A DNA stretch of 64,000 nucleotides from Myxococcales bacterium (lineage in GTDB: Bacteria; Myxococcota_A; Polyangia; Nannocystales; Nannocystaceae), in assembly GCA_020633335.1 (NCBI GenBank), contig JACKDU010000007.1, forward strand, positions 62,001 to 126,000. Reading direction: 5' to 3'. The notes below the pieces were generated by a model. That model was not told the DNA's origin, ran no database searches, and saw nothing but the letters and a program-made list of their open reading frames with translations. Position 1 is the first letter of the stretch. Each line of letters opens with the position of its first letter. The translations under genes and the position numbers were made by a program. Positions 1 through 8,208 of this stretch are shown in pieces.

Positions 1-1
1 C

Positions 2-163
2 CTCTGCCAGGCCTTCAGCTGCGAGCCGAACGAGCTCCTCCCCAAGGTGAAGGGGCGCTCGACCGCGAAGACTGAGCTCCTCGACGAGCTCCACGCGCTT
101 GCGAGCAACATGAGCCCGAAGCAGATCCGCGATCTCCTCCGCTACGCGCGCGGCGAGGAGTAG
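2..163 (+). CDS. C-terminal end of an Xre-like HTH regulator (partial)
   Basis: Only the last 53 codons are in the window; the gene enters from the left edge and ends in TAG. The first visible residues, LCQAFSCEPNELL, match the end of a Cro/CI (Xre) helix-turn-helix domain, where 'LCxALxCxPxDLL' is typical. A short, charged C-terminal tail follows (MSPKQIRDLLRYARGEE). The role as a DNA-binding regulator is inferred from this end alone, since the recognition helix lies outside the window. It could instead be a longer protein with an Xre domain near its C terminus. Confidence 0.6.
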   Translation, partial: LCQAFSCEPNELLPKVKGRSTAKTELLDELHALASNMSPKQIRDLLRYARGEE

Positions 164-272
164 ATCCCCGATCGAAGAGCACGAGGGCGGGCGCCGGGCA
201 GAGCCGGGCGCCTGCCCTTCTCTTTTTGGCGGGCGTGAACGCGCCGGTCGGAGCGCCGGCGGCGCTGGCGTT

Positions 273-439
273 CACCTGTCCCAAGGTTCGGCTGAACCAA
301 ACGCCAGGCGAGCCCCGCCCCTCGCGCGGAAGACGCGCGGTCCGCGTTCGCGGCGTCTCATCAGTATGATCGGACAGGTCGAGACCGGCGCCGAATCGCC
401 CCTGGGGGTTCAAAGCGCCATTGAACCTTGGGACAGGTG
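273..439. repeat. 17-bp inverted repeat with widely spaced arms
   Basis: CACCTGTCCCAAGGTTC at 273-289 is the exact reverse complement of 423-439. The 133 bases between the arms show no gene. The arms could be paired protein-binding sites or a degenerate repeat unit; no function is assigned. Confidence 0.55.
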
Positions 440-469
440 CCGCCCGCCCCCATGGACCGCGGGCGGACG

Positions 470-513
470 GCGCATGAGCGCGGCATGAGCGGCGCATGAG
501 CGGCGCATGAGCG
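470..513. repeat. 11-bp tandem repeat, four copies
   Basis: Four consecutive copies of GCGCATGAGCG, the second with one change at its start, followed by a partial fifth copy. The array is non-coding and lies between the truncated regulator and the S41 protease gene. Confidence 0.7.
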
Positions 514-808
514 GCGCAGGGATCGTCCGTTCCGCCTCGGTCGCGGGCGGATGGAGGTGCGCGACGCGTGGGCGGCGAGCGACCTCGGTCGGCAAGGTCG
601 CGGCGAGCGCTGCCCCCGCGCGCCTCGGACCCGGGGGTAGCGACGCGCGGCGACCTTGACGACGCTGCTCGGCGTCACCCGATGCAGGACGCGACTCGCT
701 ACCTCGGTCTGACGGGCGCGGGCGCTGCTCGGGGTTGCCCGCGATGCCGCGCCCTCGGCGTGCCCGGACTCTCGGCCTCTGACGGGCGAGCGCTGCTCGT
801 TCGGACTA

Positions 809-880
809 GGGTTGTCAGGGATGCCTGGACACGATTCGCTGCGACCTCGGCCTCGGGTTGTCAGGGATGCCTGGACACGA
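809..880. repeat. 26-bp direct repeat
   Basis: The same 26 bases, beginning GGGTTGTCAGGG, occur at 809-834 and 855-880 with 20 bases between them. They lie within a longer series of degenerate repeats that share the words 'ctgctcgg' and 'acgggcg'. No open frame of convincing quality covers them. Confidence 0.7.
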
Positions 881-1315
881 AGCGCGGAGGACTCGGATGC
901 TCCCCGGGCCCGGCACCCCGGACTCGACCTCGGCTTCGCCGAATCGGTCTCTCACGGGCGCGAGCGCGACCTCGGCCGGCCCGCCGACCGGCATCTTCGC
1001 GCGTTGGCGCCGCCGAGCTCGGAGCTATTGATCGTGTCTGCCGGTCGCAGATGACCGCGACAAGCACCTGGCCCGGTGGCGGGCCGGCGGCCTGCCGCCG
1101 GGCCAGTGGCCCCGAACGCCCGAGGCGGGGTCGCACGGGGCAAGAGGAGGCGAAGCCGCGTTCGTCTGGGCTCCCGCGCCGTCCCAGAGGCGGGCCGGCG
1201 ACCTCCGGACGCGGGTGTCAGGGTCGGTCGGCCGGGTCTGTCATTCTGCCAGTAGACGGCGAGGAGCCGGTCCGTGGCGCCTGCGGATCCCGCCACGCGA
1301 GGTCTGGCACGGAGC

Positions 1316-1510
1316 ATGCATTGGCTCCGGGACATGCAACCGAGCCAAGCCCGCTTCGTCAACGCCCTGGTCGACGCCGCCTCCACGCGCCCCTTCCTCA
1401 ACGCCCTCCTGACCAGCAAGCGCGAGCGCGAGCGCCTCGGGATCCGCGGCCCGAGCGAGGCGCCGATGGCGCCCCGCACTCCGGCCGTGGAGCGTCCGCA
1501 GGCCGCCTGA
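1316..1510 (+). CDS. Possible small hypothetical protein
   Basis: A 64-residue open frame (MHWLRDMQPSQARFVNALVD...) whose codons end almost always in G or C, unlike the surrounding non-coding sequence. It has an amphipathic helix-like first half, a basic patch (SKRERERLGIRG) and a Pro/Ala-rich tail. No family was recognised. GGAG lies only one base before the ATG, which is too close for a good ribosome site, so a start at the second Met (1334) is possible. It could also be a fragment of a decayed gene. Confidence 0.3.
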   Translation: MHWLRDMQPSQARFVNALVDAASTRPFLNALLTSKRERERLGIRGPSEAPMAPRTPAVERPQAA

Positions 1511-1689
1511 TCTTTTCGCCGACCGGGAACTCTACGGTCGCCCCGCTGTCTGCCACCTCCATGGCAGGCGAAGGTGAGCTCCCCGCACACGCGGCCCGGC
1601 GCCCTGCGCCCCCCCCGGCCGCCGCCTCTGCGCCAACCTCCCCCCCGGCCGCTGGACCGCGGCCCAGCCATCGTTCACCATCAAAGCTC

Positions 1690-2916
1690 ATGCCGCGCGC
1701 CTCCGCGTTTCTTGCCTTCCTCGCCGGCGTCGGCGTGACGCTGACGCTCCAGAGCCTCTGGCCGATCGGCCAGGCGGAGGCAGGCAAGACGACGTTGACG
1801 CGGAGCAACTTCGAGGGCGCCCTCGACACCGTCCTCGATCGCTACGTCGATCCGGTCGACCACGGTCGAGTCCTCGCCGCCGCGCTCAAGCACGTCGTCA
1901 GCGGCCTCGACGATCACAGCCACTTCCTCACGGCGGACGAGCGCAAGGCGCTGAAGAAGCGCGGCCAGGGCGGCTTCGCGGGGATGAGCGTCCACCTCCA
2001 CCGCGCCGACGCGGCCCAGCGAAAGCCCGCGTGGATCGAGGTCACCTCCGTCTTCCCCGGCTCCCCCGCGGCCCGAGTCGGCATCACTCCCGGCGATCAG
2101 ATCCTCAACATCGACGGCCACGACGCGGCCTTCATGTTCTCGCAGGCCGAGGTCCAGGGCCTCCTCGCCGGGGCGCCCGGCGGCAGTATCGACGTCTTCG
2201 TCCAGCGCCGCGCCGATCCGTCGCCGCGGATGCTCTCGCTGGTCCTCGCCGGCAGCGACGCGAGCTCGCTGGTGGAGTCCAAGGTGCTCACCCGCGGCGG
2301 CAAGAAGCACGCGCACATCATCGTCCGGGCGTTCCGTTCGGGGGTCGGCGAGGAGGTCAAGCGCTCGCTCGCGGAGCTCCGCCGGGCGGCCGGCGCCGAG
2401 GGCCTCGCCGGCATCATCCTCGATCTGCGGGGCAACCCCGGCGGTGACGTCCAGGAGGCGGTTGCGATCGCCGATCTCTTCGTCGCCGAGGGCGTGCTGG
2501 TCCGGACCCGCGGACGCGGCGGCCAGATCCTCCGCGAGGAGATCGCCCACCGCGGCGGCTCCGACGAGACCACGCCTCTCGTGGTGATCCAGGACCGCCA
2601 CTCCGCGTCGGCAGCCGAGCTCCTCGCGGCGACCCTCCAGGACCACCGACGGGCCCAGGTGATCGGCGAGCTCAGCTACGGCAAGGGGACGGTGCAGGAC
2701 GTGATCGGGATGCCCGACGGCTCGGTGCTCACCCTGACCATCGCCCGCTACTTCTCGCCGAAGGATCGCGTGGTCGACGGCAACGGCGTCGACCCCGACA
2801 TCCACGTCTCTCTCCCGCCGTCGATGCTCGCGTCGCGCGAGCTCCCGGAGGTCGCCCTCGAGGCCGCCCTCCGCGGACTCGCGGCCGCGCCGCAGCGCCC
2901 CGCGAACGCCGGCTAG
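1690..2916 (+). CDS. S41A carboxyl-terminal processing protease (CtpA-like)
   Basis: A 408-residue secreted or membrane-tethered Ser/Lys protease that cleaves exported substrates near their C termini. An N-terminal hydrophobic segment (FLAFLAGVGVTLTLQSLW) acts as signal or anchor. A PDZ domain follows (GMSVHL...VFPGSPAARVGITPGDQI), then the S41 core with DLRGNPGG. The nucleophile is the second Ser of SASAAE. The general-base Lys lies in YGKG exactly 25 residues later, and the conserved Glu is at +3, as in the CtpA/Prc family. ATG 1690 was chosen because the signal peptide and strong codon bias start there. The gene is monocistronic and converges on the Roadblock-like gene. Family membership is seen directly; the substrates are unknown. 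Confidence 0.9.
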   Translation: MPRASAFLAFLAGVGVTLTLQSLWPIGQAEAGKTTLTRSNFEGALDTVLDRYVDPVDHGRVLAAALKHVVSGLDDHSHFLTADERKALKKRGQGGFAGMSVHLHRADAAQRKPAWIEVTSVFPGSPAARVGITPGDQILNIDGHDAAFMFSQAEVQGLLAGAPGGSIDVFVQRRADPSPRMLSLVLAGSDASSLVESKVLTRGGKKHAHIIVRAFRSGVGEEVKRSLAELRRAAGAEGLAGIILDLRGNPGGDVQEAVAIADLFVAEGVLVRTRGRGGQILREEIAHRGGSDETTPLVVIQDRHSASAAELLAATLQDHRRAQVIGELSYGKGTVQDVIGMPDGSVLTLTIARYFSPKDRVVDGNGVDPDIHVSLPPSMLASRELPEVALEAALRGLAAAPQRPANAG

Positions 2917-3155
2917 ATCGACAACGACGCGCCCTCGATCGAGCTGGCCACGCATCTTGCCAGCGCACGACCCGACCGTGTCGAGCCTGGGGCGCCAGGT
3001 CTCCACGCGTCCGGTCGGCACGGGAACCAGCGCTCCTGCGGACCTCGTCCGAGGCATGCCTCGGAGAGCGCCCCGCTCTTCAAGGCCACGCGGAGCGCGG
3101 CCCTGGACCGGCGTCGACCCGCATGCCCGAGCCGCCGCGAATCCCTCGCGACGGC

Positions 3156-3578
3156 CTACTGATTGAGGATCCGGTCGGCCGCGGCCGCGATCGTCAGGGT
3201 CTCGCGCTCACGCGGCCCCCGCTGACCGCCCAGCGCGGCGACGAAGAGGGTCTCGCCGAGGATCTCGAGCTGCCGCACCGAGAACTCGCGCTCCTGGCCG
3301 TTCCGCTTGATCGCCGCCTCGGCGAGCCCGCGGCCGACGATCGGGGTGATCGCCGCGAGCTGGTTGAGGTCGAGCGAGGTCGAGCTCTTGGTGACCAGCA
3401 TCCCCTCCTCGTCGACCAGGAGCGCGGCGTCGAGCTCCGCCCGGGCGACCGCGTGGTCGAAGGCCGAGATCAGCGCAGAGCTGGTGTCGCTGGGCCGATT
3501 GCGGCGGCGCTCGATCCGGCGATGAGGGTGCGGGAGAGGCGCGATGCGAAGGGGCTCGGTGACGGAGATGGCGGACAT
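3156..3578 (-). CDS. Roadblock/LC7-like domain protein
   Basis: A 140-residue soluble protein. After a basic, His/Arg-rich lead (residues 1-30) it shows ALISAFDHAVARAELDAALL, then a 'VDEEGMLVTKSS' strand-turn-strand and a second half rich in alternating hydrophobic residues. This is the pattern of Roadblock/LC7 dimers such as MglB, which regulate small GTPases in this phylum. The start is supported by AGGAG eight bases upstream of ATG 3578. It is divergent from the Crp/Fnr gene with about 200 bases between, so the two may share control. The match was made by eye and is weak at sequence level; it could be another alpha/beta sensory fold. Confidence 0.45.
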   Translation of the reverse strand: MSAISVTEPLRIAPLPHPHRRIERRRNRPSDTSSALISAFDHAVARAELDAALLVDEEGMLVTKSSTSLDLNQLAAITPIVGRGLAEAAIKRNGQEREFSVRQLEILGETLFVAALGGQRGPRERETLTIAAAADRILNQ

Positions 3579-3693
3579 CTGGGCGCTCCTGGGATCGTGT
3601 CGGTCGGAGTATCGCCCACATGTGCCTCGGTGTCCTACATATTTACACATTGTCCCTCCCGTGGTCGGCGAAATCGCACCCTGGGGCAAATGA

Positions 3694-3704
3694 AACAATT
3701 TGTT
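3694..3704. promoter_or_regulatory. Palindrome in the Crp/Fnr - Roadblock intergenic region
   Basis: AACAATTTGTT is a perfect 5-1-5 inverted repeat in an unusually AT-rich patch (3635-3710), between divergent starts at 3578 and 3783. It could be an operator for the adjacent Crp/Fnr protein or part of a promoter. It resembles but does not match the classical Fnr half site TTGAT. Confidence 0.35.
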
Positions 3705-3782
3705 GCATGGGTGCTGCCTCCGCGAACGTGGAGAAGTCCAACCCAGGCGCGCAGCCGAGCGAAAAGCGAGTAGACTTGCGCC

Positions 3783-4490
3783 ATGTCAGTTGAGCCTGCG
3801 GAGGCCGAGCAGATCCGCCAGTCGCTCCAGCGCTTTGCCGGATGGGACCAAATCCCCGACGAGGTCATGGCCGAGCTCGTCAGCGCCGCCGACCTCATCG
3901 AGGTCAAGCGCAAGCGCTCCGTGTTCCGCCGAGGTGAGCCAGGTCCCGGTCTCTTCATCGTCAAGACGGGTGAGTTCAAGCTCAGCCTGATCTCCTCGGA
4001 GGGACGCGAGCAGATCCTCTACCTCGCCGAGCCCGGCAAGCTGATCAACGAGGGCTTCCTCCCGCCGGACGTCCAGTGCGCCGCGTCAGCCTTCGCCATG
4101 GTCGACTCCGAGGCCTGGCGTTTTGACACCAACCATGTCGTCCGCCTCATCGGCCGCTCGCAGCCGCTTGCGATGGCCCTCATGCGGCACATGGCCTTCC
4201 GCGCCAATCGCCTCATCGACCTCGTCCTCGACCTCTCACTCCGCTCGGTCGAGCGTCGGCTCGCCTCCTTCCTCCTCACCCTCGCAACCCGCGCCGCGGC
4301 AGAGCAGGGGAAGCCCTGCATCATCCCGCGGCAGCTCGACATGAACACGGTCGCCGCCCGCCTCGGCACCGTCCGCGAGGAGATCTCGCGGGCCCTCAAC
4401 CGGATGCAGCGCGAGGGGATCCTCCGGCTCAGCCGGCAAGAGATCGTGGTCCTCGATCTCAACGCCCTCGAGCGGATCACCTACGAGTAG
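3783..4490 (+). CDS. Crp/Fnr family transcriptional regulator
   Basis: A 235-residue regulator. Residues about 15-140 form a cyclic-nucleotide-binding jelly roll (FRRGEPGPGLFIVKTGEFKLSL...GREQILYLAEPGKLI). Residues about 145-235 form the dimer helix and a Crp-type winged helix (MNTVAARLGTVREEISRALNRMQREGIL). The phosphate-binding cassette is not canonical, and no Fnr-type N-terminal Cys cluster is present, so the effector cannot be named. The ATG lies directly after the AT-rich intergenic stretch. It is divergent from the Roadblock-like gene and followed four bases later by the S41-like lipoprotein frame, which may be cotranscribed. Confidence 0.88.
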   Translation: MSVEPAEAEQIRQSLQRFAGWDQIPDEVMAELVSAADLIEVKRKRSVFRRGEPGPGLFIVKTGEFKLSLISSEGREQILYLAEPGKLINEGFLPPDVQCAASAFAMVDSEAWRFDTNHVVRLIGRSQPLAMALMRHMAFRANRLIDLVLDLSLRSVERRLASFLLTLATRAAAEQGKPCIIPRQLDMNTVAARLGTVREEISRALNRMQREGILRLSRQEIVVLDLNALERITYE

Positions 4491-4493
4491 CCG

Positions 4494-5909
4494 TTGCTGG
4501 GCCAACACCTGCCCGGGGAGCCCAGGGCTCGCCGCCGTCGCCCGACCTGCGCCCTCATCATGGGGCTCGCCTGCGCCCTCGCCTGCGGCGGCGGCCAGCC
4601 CGAGACGTCGCCGACACCCGCGACCAAGGCGACCCCCGAGGCCCCCGCGGAGGCGCCTGCGCCCGCGTGCAAGGACTTCTCGGCGCTCGATCCGGCGACC
4701 CTCCCGCCGCTCCCCGAGACCCCCTACACCGCGACCTTCGAGACCGTCTGGCGGATCGTCCTCGAGAAGCACTTTGATCCGACCCTCGCCTGCCAGGACT
4801 GGCCGGCGCTCCGCCTCGAGTACGGCAAGCGCCTGGTCGACGCGGCCGACGCCGGCGCCGCCTACGGCCTGATGAACGAGCTCCTCGGCAAGCTCGGGCA
4901 GAGCCACTTCCGGGTGGTCCCGCCCGACGACGTGCTGGTCGACGACGCGCCCCAGGGACCGGCCCGCGCGCCCCTCCACGCCCGCTGGATCGGCGACGAG
5001 GTCGTCGTCGTCGCGGCCAGCGTCGACGGGGTCGAGAGCGGGGTCCCGGCCGGCGCGGTCCTCCTCGAGATCGACGGCCGCCCGATCACCGAGATCGTCG
5101 AGCACGCGCGGGCGAAGGCGCGGCGGCCGAGCGAGCTCGCCTTCGAGATCGCCTGGGCGATCGAGCGCCGCCTCTCCGGCGAGGCGGGCGAGCATCGCAG
5201 CGTCCGCGTGCGCGCGCCCGACGGCCGCGAGCGGACGATCGAGGTCGCCTGCGTCACCCCGCCAGGGGAGATGGTCTCGCTCGGCAACCTCCGCAACATC
5301 CCGACGATCGTCGAGTCGCGGATGATCGACGGAACGAAGATCGGCTACCTCGCGTTCAACTACTGGATGCTGCCGATGATCAAGCGGGTCGAGGCCGCGA
5401 TGGGCGAGCTCCGGGCTGCCGGCATGGAGGCGCTGATCATCGACCTCCGCGGCAACCCGGGCGGCGTCGGGGCGATGTCGGTCCCGCTCGCGCGGATGCT
5501 CCTCTCCCGCGAGGGCTCGCTCGGCGTCCTCCGCTTCCGCGACTTCGAGCAGGAGTTCAAGGTCGCCGCCAACCCCGACGCCTTCGGCGGGCCGCTGGCG
5601 ATCCTGATCGACGAGGGCACCGCGTCGACCTCCGAGATCTTCGTCGCCGGGATGCGCGACCTCGGCCGGGTGAAGGCGATCGTCGGCGGCCGCGCCTCCG
5701 CCGGCGCCGCCCTCCCCTCGCTGATTGAGCGCCTCGCCGACGGTGCTACCCTGCAGTACGTCGTCGGCGACTATCACAGCTCCAAGGGAGCGGTCGCCGA
5801 GGGCGACGGCGTCGTCCCGGACACGCTCGTCCAGGAGACCCGCGAGGACTTCGCCGCCGGCCGCGATCCGGTGCTCAACGCGGCGATCGCCGCCCTCTCC
5901 GCCGAATGA
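4494..5909 (+). CDS. S41 family peptidase, lipoprotein
   Basis: A protein of about 471 residues with an N-terminal RARRRR patch, a hydrophobic stretch and the lipobox ALAC (Cys31), so it is probably anchored in a membrane. A degenerate PDZ-like region (VPAGAVLLEIDGRPI) precedes an S41 core with DLRGNPGGVG and the serine of TASTSE, with Glu at +3. The lysine position of CtpA proteins is Ala (RASAGAALP). A 'G-x-x-S/T-A-G' stretch there is usual in tricorn/IRBP-like S41 members, so the loss is probably a subfamily trait. The start is uncertain: TTG 4494 keeps the basic n-region, while ATG 4560 would give a very short signal. The stop overlaps the next gene by ATGA. Confidence 0.82.
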   Translation: MLGQHLPGEPRARRRRPTCALIMGLACALACGGGQPETSPTPATKATPEAPAEAPAPACKDFSALDPATLPPLPETPYTATFETVWRIVLEKHFDPTLACQDWPALRLEYGKRLVDAADAGAAYGLMNELLGKLGQSHFRVVPPDDVLVDDAPQGPARAPLHARWIGDEVVVVAASVDGVESGVPAGAVLLEIDGRPITEIVEHARAKARRPSELAFEIAWAIERRLSGEAGEHRSVRVRAPDGRERTIEVACVTPPGEMVSLGNLRNIPTIVESRMIDGTKIGYLAFNYWMLPMIKRVEAAMGELRAAGMEALIIDLRGNPGGVGAMSVPLARMLLSREGSLGVLRFRDFEQEFKVAANPDAFGGPLAILIDEGTASTSEIFVAGMRDLGRVKAIVGGRASAGAALPSLIERLADGATLQYVVGDYHSSKGAVAEGDGVVPDTLVQETREDFAAGRDPVLNAAIAALSAE

Positions 5910-6781
5910 GGCCAAGCATGCGCGCATCGAAGCTCCTCCGCCCCGCCCTCGCGATCCTCTGGCTCTCGGCCTGCGGCGACGTCCCGCGCGACACGGCCGA
6001 TGAGCAGGCGTCAACGCCGAGCGCCGACCCGGCGGCCGCGGCGAAGCCCGGGGAGCCGAGCGCCGAGGAGCTCCTCGCCGACGCCGTCGTCGCCCTCGGC
6101 GGCGCCGACAAGATCAGCGCGATCGGCTCGTACTACATCGAGTCGAAGATGGACGTGCAGGGCCTCGGCCTCACCGGCGTCGCCCACACCTGGTGGCAGG
6201 ACGGCGACTTCTACAGCGAGACCGAGATGCCGGGCGTCGGCCTGATGCGCCTCGGCGGCAAGGCGGGCAAGGTCTGGAGCGACGACCCGATCAACGGCTT
6301 CCGCTTCATCTCCGGGATCGAGGCCGAGCAGGCCGCGTGGAGCACCAGCCGCTGCCTCGCGCTCGACTGGAAGCGCTACTTCAACGCGGTCGAGGTCACC
6401 GAGATCGCGGAGAAGGAGGGCAAGCGCCTGGCCGAGCTCACGTTCACCTCGCCGAGCGCCGACAAGGTCGTCCTCCGCCTCGACATGGAGACCAAGATGC
6501 CGGTCTCCCAGAGCTTCAAGCAGGCCAACCCGCTCGGGGCAATGCCGGTGACCGTGACCTTTGACGACTTCCGCGAGGTCGCCGGGACCAAGGTCGCCTT
6601 CAAGCAATTCGTCGATGCCTCGCTGACGAAGATGACCTCGGTCACCGACAAGTTCGAGGCGAACGTCGAGATCCCGGCCGACCGCTTTGCGATCCCGATG
6701 GTCAAGGCGCAGGAGATCGCCGCGCCCGCGAACGCGCCGTCCGCTGGCGAGGGCGGCAAAGAGGCCGCCGCCGCGCCCTGA
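5906..6781 (+). CDS. LolA/LolB-fold-like lipoprotein
   Basis: A 291-residue lipoprotein: basic start (MRPSMRASK), hydrophobic core and lipobox LSAC, followed by a Pro/Ala-rich spacer. The body has the pattern of outer-membrane lipoprotein-sorting-like proteins: 'LADAVVALGGADKISAIGSYYIESKM', a series of beta strands, and 'LDMETKMPVSQSF'. Similar proteins are often encoded beside secreted proteases. Its ATG overlaps the stop of the S41 lipoprotein (ATGA), which implies translational coupling and a shared envelope role. The fold assignment is by pattern; no ligand can be named. Confidence 0.6.
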   Translation: MRPSMRASKLLRPALAILWLSACGDVPRDTADEQASTPSADPAAAAKPGEPSAEELLADAVVALGGADKISAIGSYYIESKMDVQGLGLTGVAHTWWQDGDFYSETEMPGVGLMRLGGKAGKVWSDDPINGFRFISGIEAEQAAWSTSRCLALDWKRYFNAVEVTEIAEKEGKRLAELTFTSPSADKVVLRLDMETKMPVSQSFKQANPLGAMPVTVTFDDFREVAGTKVAFKQFVDASLTKMTSVTDKFEANVEIPADRFAIPMVKAQEIAAPANAPSAGEGGKEAAAAP

Positions 6782-7180
6782 GTCGTCCGCGAAGAGCACC
6801 GACCCTGCGGCCCTACGCCGTGACCGGGTCCCGACCCGGAAACAAGGTCAAAGAGACATGTTCACGCGCCTCCCTCGCGGTCGGCGAAGTGGCGACTCCG
6901 TGAGGCGGCGACGCCCAGCGAGGATGAGGCGCGCTCGCTCTCGCAGCGCCTCCCCGCAGCGCGTCCACGGAGACCGGCCGGGCGAATCCCCGGCTGGCGT
7001 GGCGGGCCGACTCCGCAGCGACCTCCAAGAGAGATGAGGAACTCACCCGAGGAGGCCGGCTCTGACTTCGGGAGGAGAAGAGACGAGGCGCGCTCGCTCT
7101 CGCGGGCGCCTCGACGCCACATCGCCATCGACGGCGACGATCGACGCGCCGCGAGCCCTCCTCCACGGCGACGCTGGCGC
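6782..7180. other. Non-coding stretch with hairpin and 19-bp direct repeat
   Basis: About 400 bases between the lipoprotein stop and the bfr stop (convergent). CCGGGT at 6824-6829 pairs with ACCCGG at 6834-6839 around a 4-base loop but has no T tract, so it is at most a weak terminator. GAGGCGCGCTCGCTCTCGC occurs at 6926-6944 and again at 7085-7103. No coding bias was seen. Confidence 0.45.
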
Positions 7181-7648
7181 TCAGCCGAGCTGCTGGGCGC
7201 AGTAGAGCTGCTCGCCGAGCTGGCGGATCAGCTCGAGCTGAGTCTCGAGCCAGTCGGTGTGAGCCTCCTCGGAGACCAGGATCTGGACCAGGAGATCGCG
7301 GCTGGCGTTGTCACCGACCTCGCGGCAGGTGGCGATCCCCTTGTTGAGCCGGGCGATCGCGTCGTACTCGAGCTGGAGATCGAGCTCGAGCTGCTCTTTC
7401 ACGGTCTCGCCGACGTTGACCTTGTGGTAGCGCTGGACATTGGGGATGCCGTCGAGGAAGAGGATCCGCTCGATCAGGGTGTCGGCGTGCTTCATCTCGT
7501 CGATCGACTCCGCCCGGACCGTCGCCGCCAGCTTCCCGTAGCCCCAGTTGGCGCACATCTTGGCGTGGATGAAGTACTGGTTGATGGCCGTGAGCTCGGC
7601 CGTCAGCACCTCGTTCAGCAGCTCGATGACCTGTGGGTTGCCTTTCAT
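7181..7648 (-). CDS. bfr: Bacterioferritin
   Basis: A 155-residue ferritin-like four-helix bundle that stores iron in a 24-subunit cytoplasmic shell. Every key residue sits at its textbook number: ferroxidase ligands Glu18, Glu51, His54, Glu94, Glu127 and His130, and the haem-binding Met52. The start at MKGNPQVIELLNEVL fits the family exactly; an upstream in-frame Met would add seven unlikely residues. It lies downstream of bfd on the same strand but 327 bases away, and each gene has its own Fur-like palindrome, so separate iron control is likely. Confidence 0.97.
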   Translation of the reverse strand: MKGNPQVIELLNEVLTAELTAINQYFIHAKMCANWGYGKLAATVRAESIDEMKHADTLIERILFLDGIPNVQRYHKVNVGETVKEQLELDLQLEYDAIARLNKGIATCREVGDNASRDLLVQILVSEEAHTDWLETQLELIRQLGEQLYCAQQLG

Positions 7649-7723
7649 CGGCGGGCAACCTAGCACGAGTCCTCGCCCCTGACAGCCCGTCAGATCCGGG
7701 CCCGAGGTGCATCCTGACGGAAA

Positions 7724-7738
7724 TGAAAACGAGTTTCA
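7724..7738. promoter_or_regulatory. Putative Fur box upstream of bfr
   Basis: TGAAAACGAGTTTCA is an inverted repeat with five paired bases at each end, in the 7-1-7 layout of Fur operators. It lies 75-90 bases upstream of the bfr start in an otherwise GC-rich gap. A better copy lies before bfd. The remainder of 7649-7975 shows no gene. Confidence 0.45.
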
Positions 7739-7975
7739 GCATCGACGGCGGGCGCAAACCTGTCTCTTCAGACACTCAACTTGCCGACAACCCGCCCCTG
7801 CTGCGGCGGAGTCCGCCAGCCAGCGGCCCGCCCTCTCCAACGCCGAAGGGCCGCGACCCATGGGCCGAGCCGACGAGCCGACCGCGACCTCGCAGCCCGT
7901 CGTCCTGACCAACGACGGTGAGGTTGAGGTTTCGCTAGCCACGCAGCAGCGGCGAGGCCCAGCTCCACAGGGGAG

Positions 7976-8185
7976 CTAGGCGCCTTCGCTGCCGGGCGCG
8001 CCCTCGCTGCGCTCGTGCCGAGCCGGCGCGACCGAGTCGAGGAGCTGACGGATCTGCCGGACACACGCCCCGCAGCCGCTCCCCGCCTGACAGCTCTGGC
8101 GGATCTGCTTGACCGTGCAGCAGCCGCGACGTGCCTCGTCGAGGATGGTTCGGCTCGAAACGCCCTTGCACAGACAGACGATCAT
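7976..8185 (-). CDS. bfd: Bacterioferritin-associated ferredoxin
   Basis: A 69-residue [2Fe-2S] protein that reduces the bacterioferritin core and so releases stored iron. The Fer2_BFD motif is complete: Cys4 and Cys6 (VCLCKG) and the C-x2-C of GSGCGACV, with an extra CC pair at residues 23-24. A Ser/Glu/Gly-rich tail follows. A GGAGG ribosome site lies about ten bases before ATG 8185. It is upstream of bfr on the same strand. Confidence 0.92.
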   Translation of the reverse strand: MIVCLCKGVSSRTILDEARRGCCTVKQIRQSCQAGSGCGACVRQIRQLLDSVAPARHERSEGAPGSEGA

Positions 8186-8208
8186 GGCCTCGCGCCTCCG
8201 GCTTGGTC

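Larger units (their letters stand above)
164..1315. other. Repeat-rich non-coding region
   Basis: About 1.15 kb with no convincing gene. Frames are open only because of GC content, and third-position bias is erratic. It holds a 17-bp inverted repeat, an 11-bp tandem repeat, a 26-bp direct repeat, and several degenerate copies of phrases such as 'gacgggcgcgagcg' and 'acctcggtctgacgggcg' between about 560 and 970. The S41 reading frame stays open far upstream into this region, but its codon bias and signal peptide begin only at 1690. Confidence 0.5.

Noticed and set aside
568..1689. An N-terminal extension of about 370 residues of the S41 protease frame
   Set aside because: The frame is open because of GC content; it crosses direct repeats, has poor codon bias, and the signal peptide begins only at 1690.
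7707..7979. A 90-residue plus-strand frame between bfr and bfd
   Set aside because: It starts inside the Fur-like site region, has mixed codon bias, and overlaps the bfd end.
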